This document shows, in pieces, positions 4,584 through 5,755 of a stretch of DNA of 5,755 nucleotides. How positions within the stretch are numbered: position 1 is the first letter of the stretch; every line of letters begins with the position of its first letter. Made by a program: the position numbers and the translations under genes. Under the pieces are notes generated by a model, which ran no database searches, was not told the DNA's origin, and was given only the letters and a program-made list of their open reading frames with translations. Source of the DNA: Bacteroidales bacterium (GTDB taxonomy: Bacteria > Bacteroidota > Bacteroidia > Bacteroidales > WCHB1-69); NCBI GenBank assembly GCA_017964755.1, contig JAGCRI010000169.1:1-5755 (forward strand), in the 5' to 3' direction.

Positions 4584-5755
4584 ATGAGCGAACCCAAAGA
4601 ATTAATCATAACTACACATCAGAAAGATGTACAAATCGCACTCCTTGAAGACCAAAAATTGGTTGAGCTACACCGTGAGGCATCGTCTGACCAAGTTTCT
4701 GTAGGTGACATTTTCCTTGGGCGTGTGCACAGGGTGAATGTCGGACTGAATGCCGCTTTTATAAACATAGGAGTAGAAAAGGACGCGTTTCTGCACTACT
4801 TGGATTTGGGCTACAATGCCCGTACACTTAACAATTATGTTGCAGAGGCTGTTGAGAACCGCCGCCGGAGCGTATGCAACTACCCGCCGGCACCCGGTGT
4901 GGAAAAGAGCGGCAATATTGGGAGCGTGCTCACCGCAGGGCAGCCCATAATGGTCCAGATAGCCAAAGAGCCCATCTCAACAAAAGGGCCCCGCGTAACA
5001 ACAGAAATCTCATTTGCAGGACGCTATCTTGTGCTTATGCCTTTCAGCGAGCAGATCGCTATATCGCAGAAAATACGGAGCAGAGCGGAACGGGCAAGGC
5101 TCCGCAAAATCGTTGAAGGCATAAAACCGAAGAATTTCGGCGTGATAGTACGCACAGTCGCAAAAGACAAACAGCTCGAAGACATCACCGCCGACCTGAA
5201 AGTCCTTGTGGACAAATGGAAAGTTGTCGCCGACAGGCTGACCACAGCAGTCGCGCCGGAGCTCATCGCAGCAGAGCTGAGCCAGACCTCCGTGCTGATA
5301 CGCGACATCGTGAACAGCACTTTCACCGCAATCCACATCGACACCCCGGCAATCTACAACGAGGTCAGGGCATACATCAAGTCGTTTGCACCAGGGAAAG
5401 AGGATATTGTAAAGCTGTATAAAGACACCCAACCGATTTTCGAGCACTTTAACGTAGCAAAACAGATAAAAGGTTCCTTCGGCAAGGTGGTAACGATGAA
5501 AAACGGCATCTACCTGATAATCGAACAGACAGAAGCCATGCACGTCATCGACGTAAACAGCGGCAACCGCATGAAAACCGCGAATCAGGAAGAGAACGCG
5601 CTACAGGTGAATTTGGAGGCGGCGGTGGAGATTGTGCGGCAACTGCGTCTGCGCGATATGGGCGGGCTCGTTGTCATCGACTTCATTGACATGGCAAAGG
5701 CTGAAAACCGCAAGACCCTGTACACAAGCGTCAGGGAACTTATGGCAAACGACCG
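4584..5755 (+). CDS. rng: Ribonuclease E/G family endoribonuclease (3' end beyond window)
   Basis: The frame is open from ATG 4584 to the window edge, giving 390 complete residues of a family usually around 500 (RNase G type). The enzyme cuts single-stranded A/U-rich RNA and works in 5S/16S rRNA maturation and mRNA decay. An S1 RNA-binding domain spans about 39-135 (VGDIFLGRV, AAFINIG, AFLH) with an inserted loop at about 77-118. The RNase-H-like part starts with QIAKEPISTKGPR (125-137) and GRYLVLMP. The catalytic site is complete: D323 in IDVNSGN and D366 in IDFIDM are 43 residues apart, as are D303 and D346 of E. coli RNase E. The zinc-link CPxC motif lies past the window end and cannot be checked. 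The symbol rng is by family; RNase E-like length is not excluded. The leader contains the long hairpin at 4518-4560, a possible control point. Confidence 0.95.
   Translation, partial: MSEPKELIITTHQKDVQIALLEDQKLVELHREASSDQVSVGDIFLGRVHRVNVGLNAAFINIGVEKDAFLHYLDLGYNARTLNNYVAEAVENRRRSVCNYPPAPGVEKSGNIGSVLTAGQPIMVQIAKEPISTKGPRVTTEISFAGRYLVLMPFSEQIAISQKIRSRAERARLRKIVEGIKPKNFGVIVRTVAKDKQLEDITADLKVLVDKWKVVADRLTTAVAPELIAAELSQTSVLIRDIVNSTFTAIHIDTPAIYNEVRAYIKSFAPGKEDIVKLYKDTQPIFEHFNVAKQIKGSFGKVVTMKNGIYLIIEQTEAMHVIDVNSGNRMKTANQEENALQVNLEAAVEIVRQLRLRDMGGLVVIDFIDMAKAENRKTLYTSVRELMAND

Noticed and set aside
5010..5543. A 177-residue minus-strand frame inside the RNase gene
   Set aside because: It is antisense to the conserved catalytic core of the RNase; the Cys/His/Tyr-rich translation resembles no known family.
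1..5755. CRISPR array, insertion sequence, tRNA, phage or defence genes
   Set aside because: I saw no spaced direct repeats of the right length, transposase motif, tRNA-like fold or toxin-antitoxin pair; all recognised genes are housekeeping or a single surface protein.

Overview
The window reads as ordinary chromosomal sequence from a member of the Bacteroidota, most likely order Bacteroidales. Four signs point there: promoter-like TAnnTTTG boxes instead of classical -10 boxes, A/T-rich leaders without Shine-Dalgarno sequences, a surface protein with the 'YQAVVRD..G' N-terminal module common in that phylum, and the gene run HU / tiny basic COX24-like protein / Rne-Rng ribonuclease. The species cannot be named from this sequence alone.

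Layout: (1) Positions 1-708 (minus) hold the N-terminal 236 residues of an exported surface or adhesin-like protein whose 3' end lies outside the window. (2) An A/T-rich divergent spacer at 709-976 carries a candidate promoter for each side. (3) Positions 977-1975 (plus) encode a membrane-anchored metallophosphoesterase of the YkuE/YaeI type. (4) Positions 1972-3144 (minus) encode dnaJ, preceded on the same strand by grpE at 3151-3825. The two form a tight chaperone operon without dnaK. The dnaJ stop overlaps the phosphoesterase stop tail to tail. (5) A second A/T-rich divergent spacer at 3826-4082 contains several small palindromes and candidate promoters. (6) A plus-strand block follows: an HU/IHF-family DNA-binding protein (4083-4364), a 29-residue very basic AURKAIP1/COX24-domain protein (4407-4496), a long near-perfect hairpin (4518-4560), and the first 390 residues of an RNase E/G-family ribonuclease (4584 to the window end).

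Functionally the window joins protein-folding stress genes (GrpE exchanges nucleotide on DnaK, DnaJ delivers clients to DnaK) to a nucleoid/RNA block (HU, a probable ribosome-associated mini-protein, and an endoribonuclease for rRNA and mRNA processing). I see no mobile element, CRISPR array, tRNA, rRNA or defence system, and no convincing new multi-gene system. The points most worth checking are the 29-residue gene, the 43-base hairpin just ahead of the RNase gene, the overlapping convergent stops, and the palindrome cluster between grpE and the HU gene.
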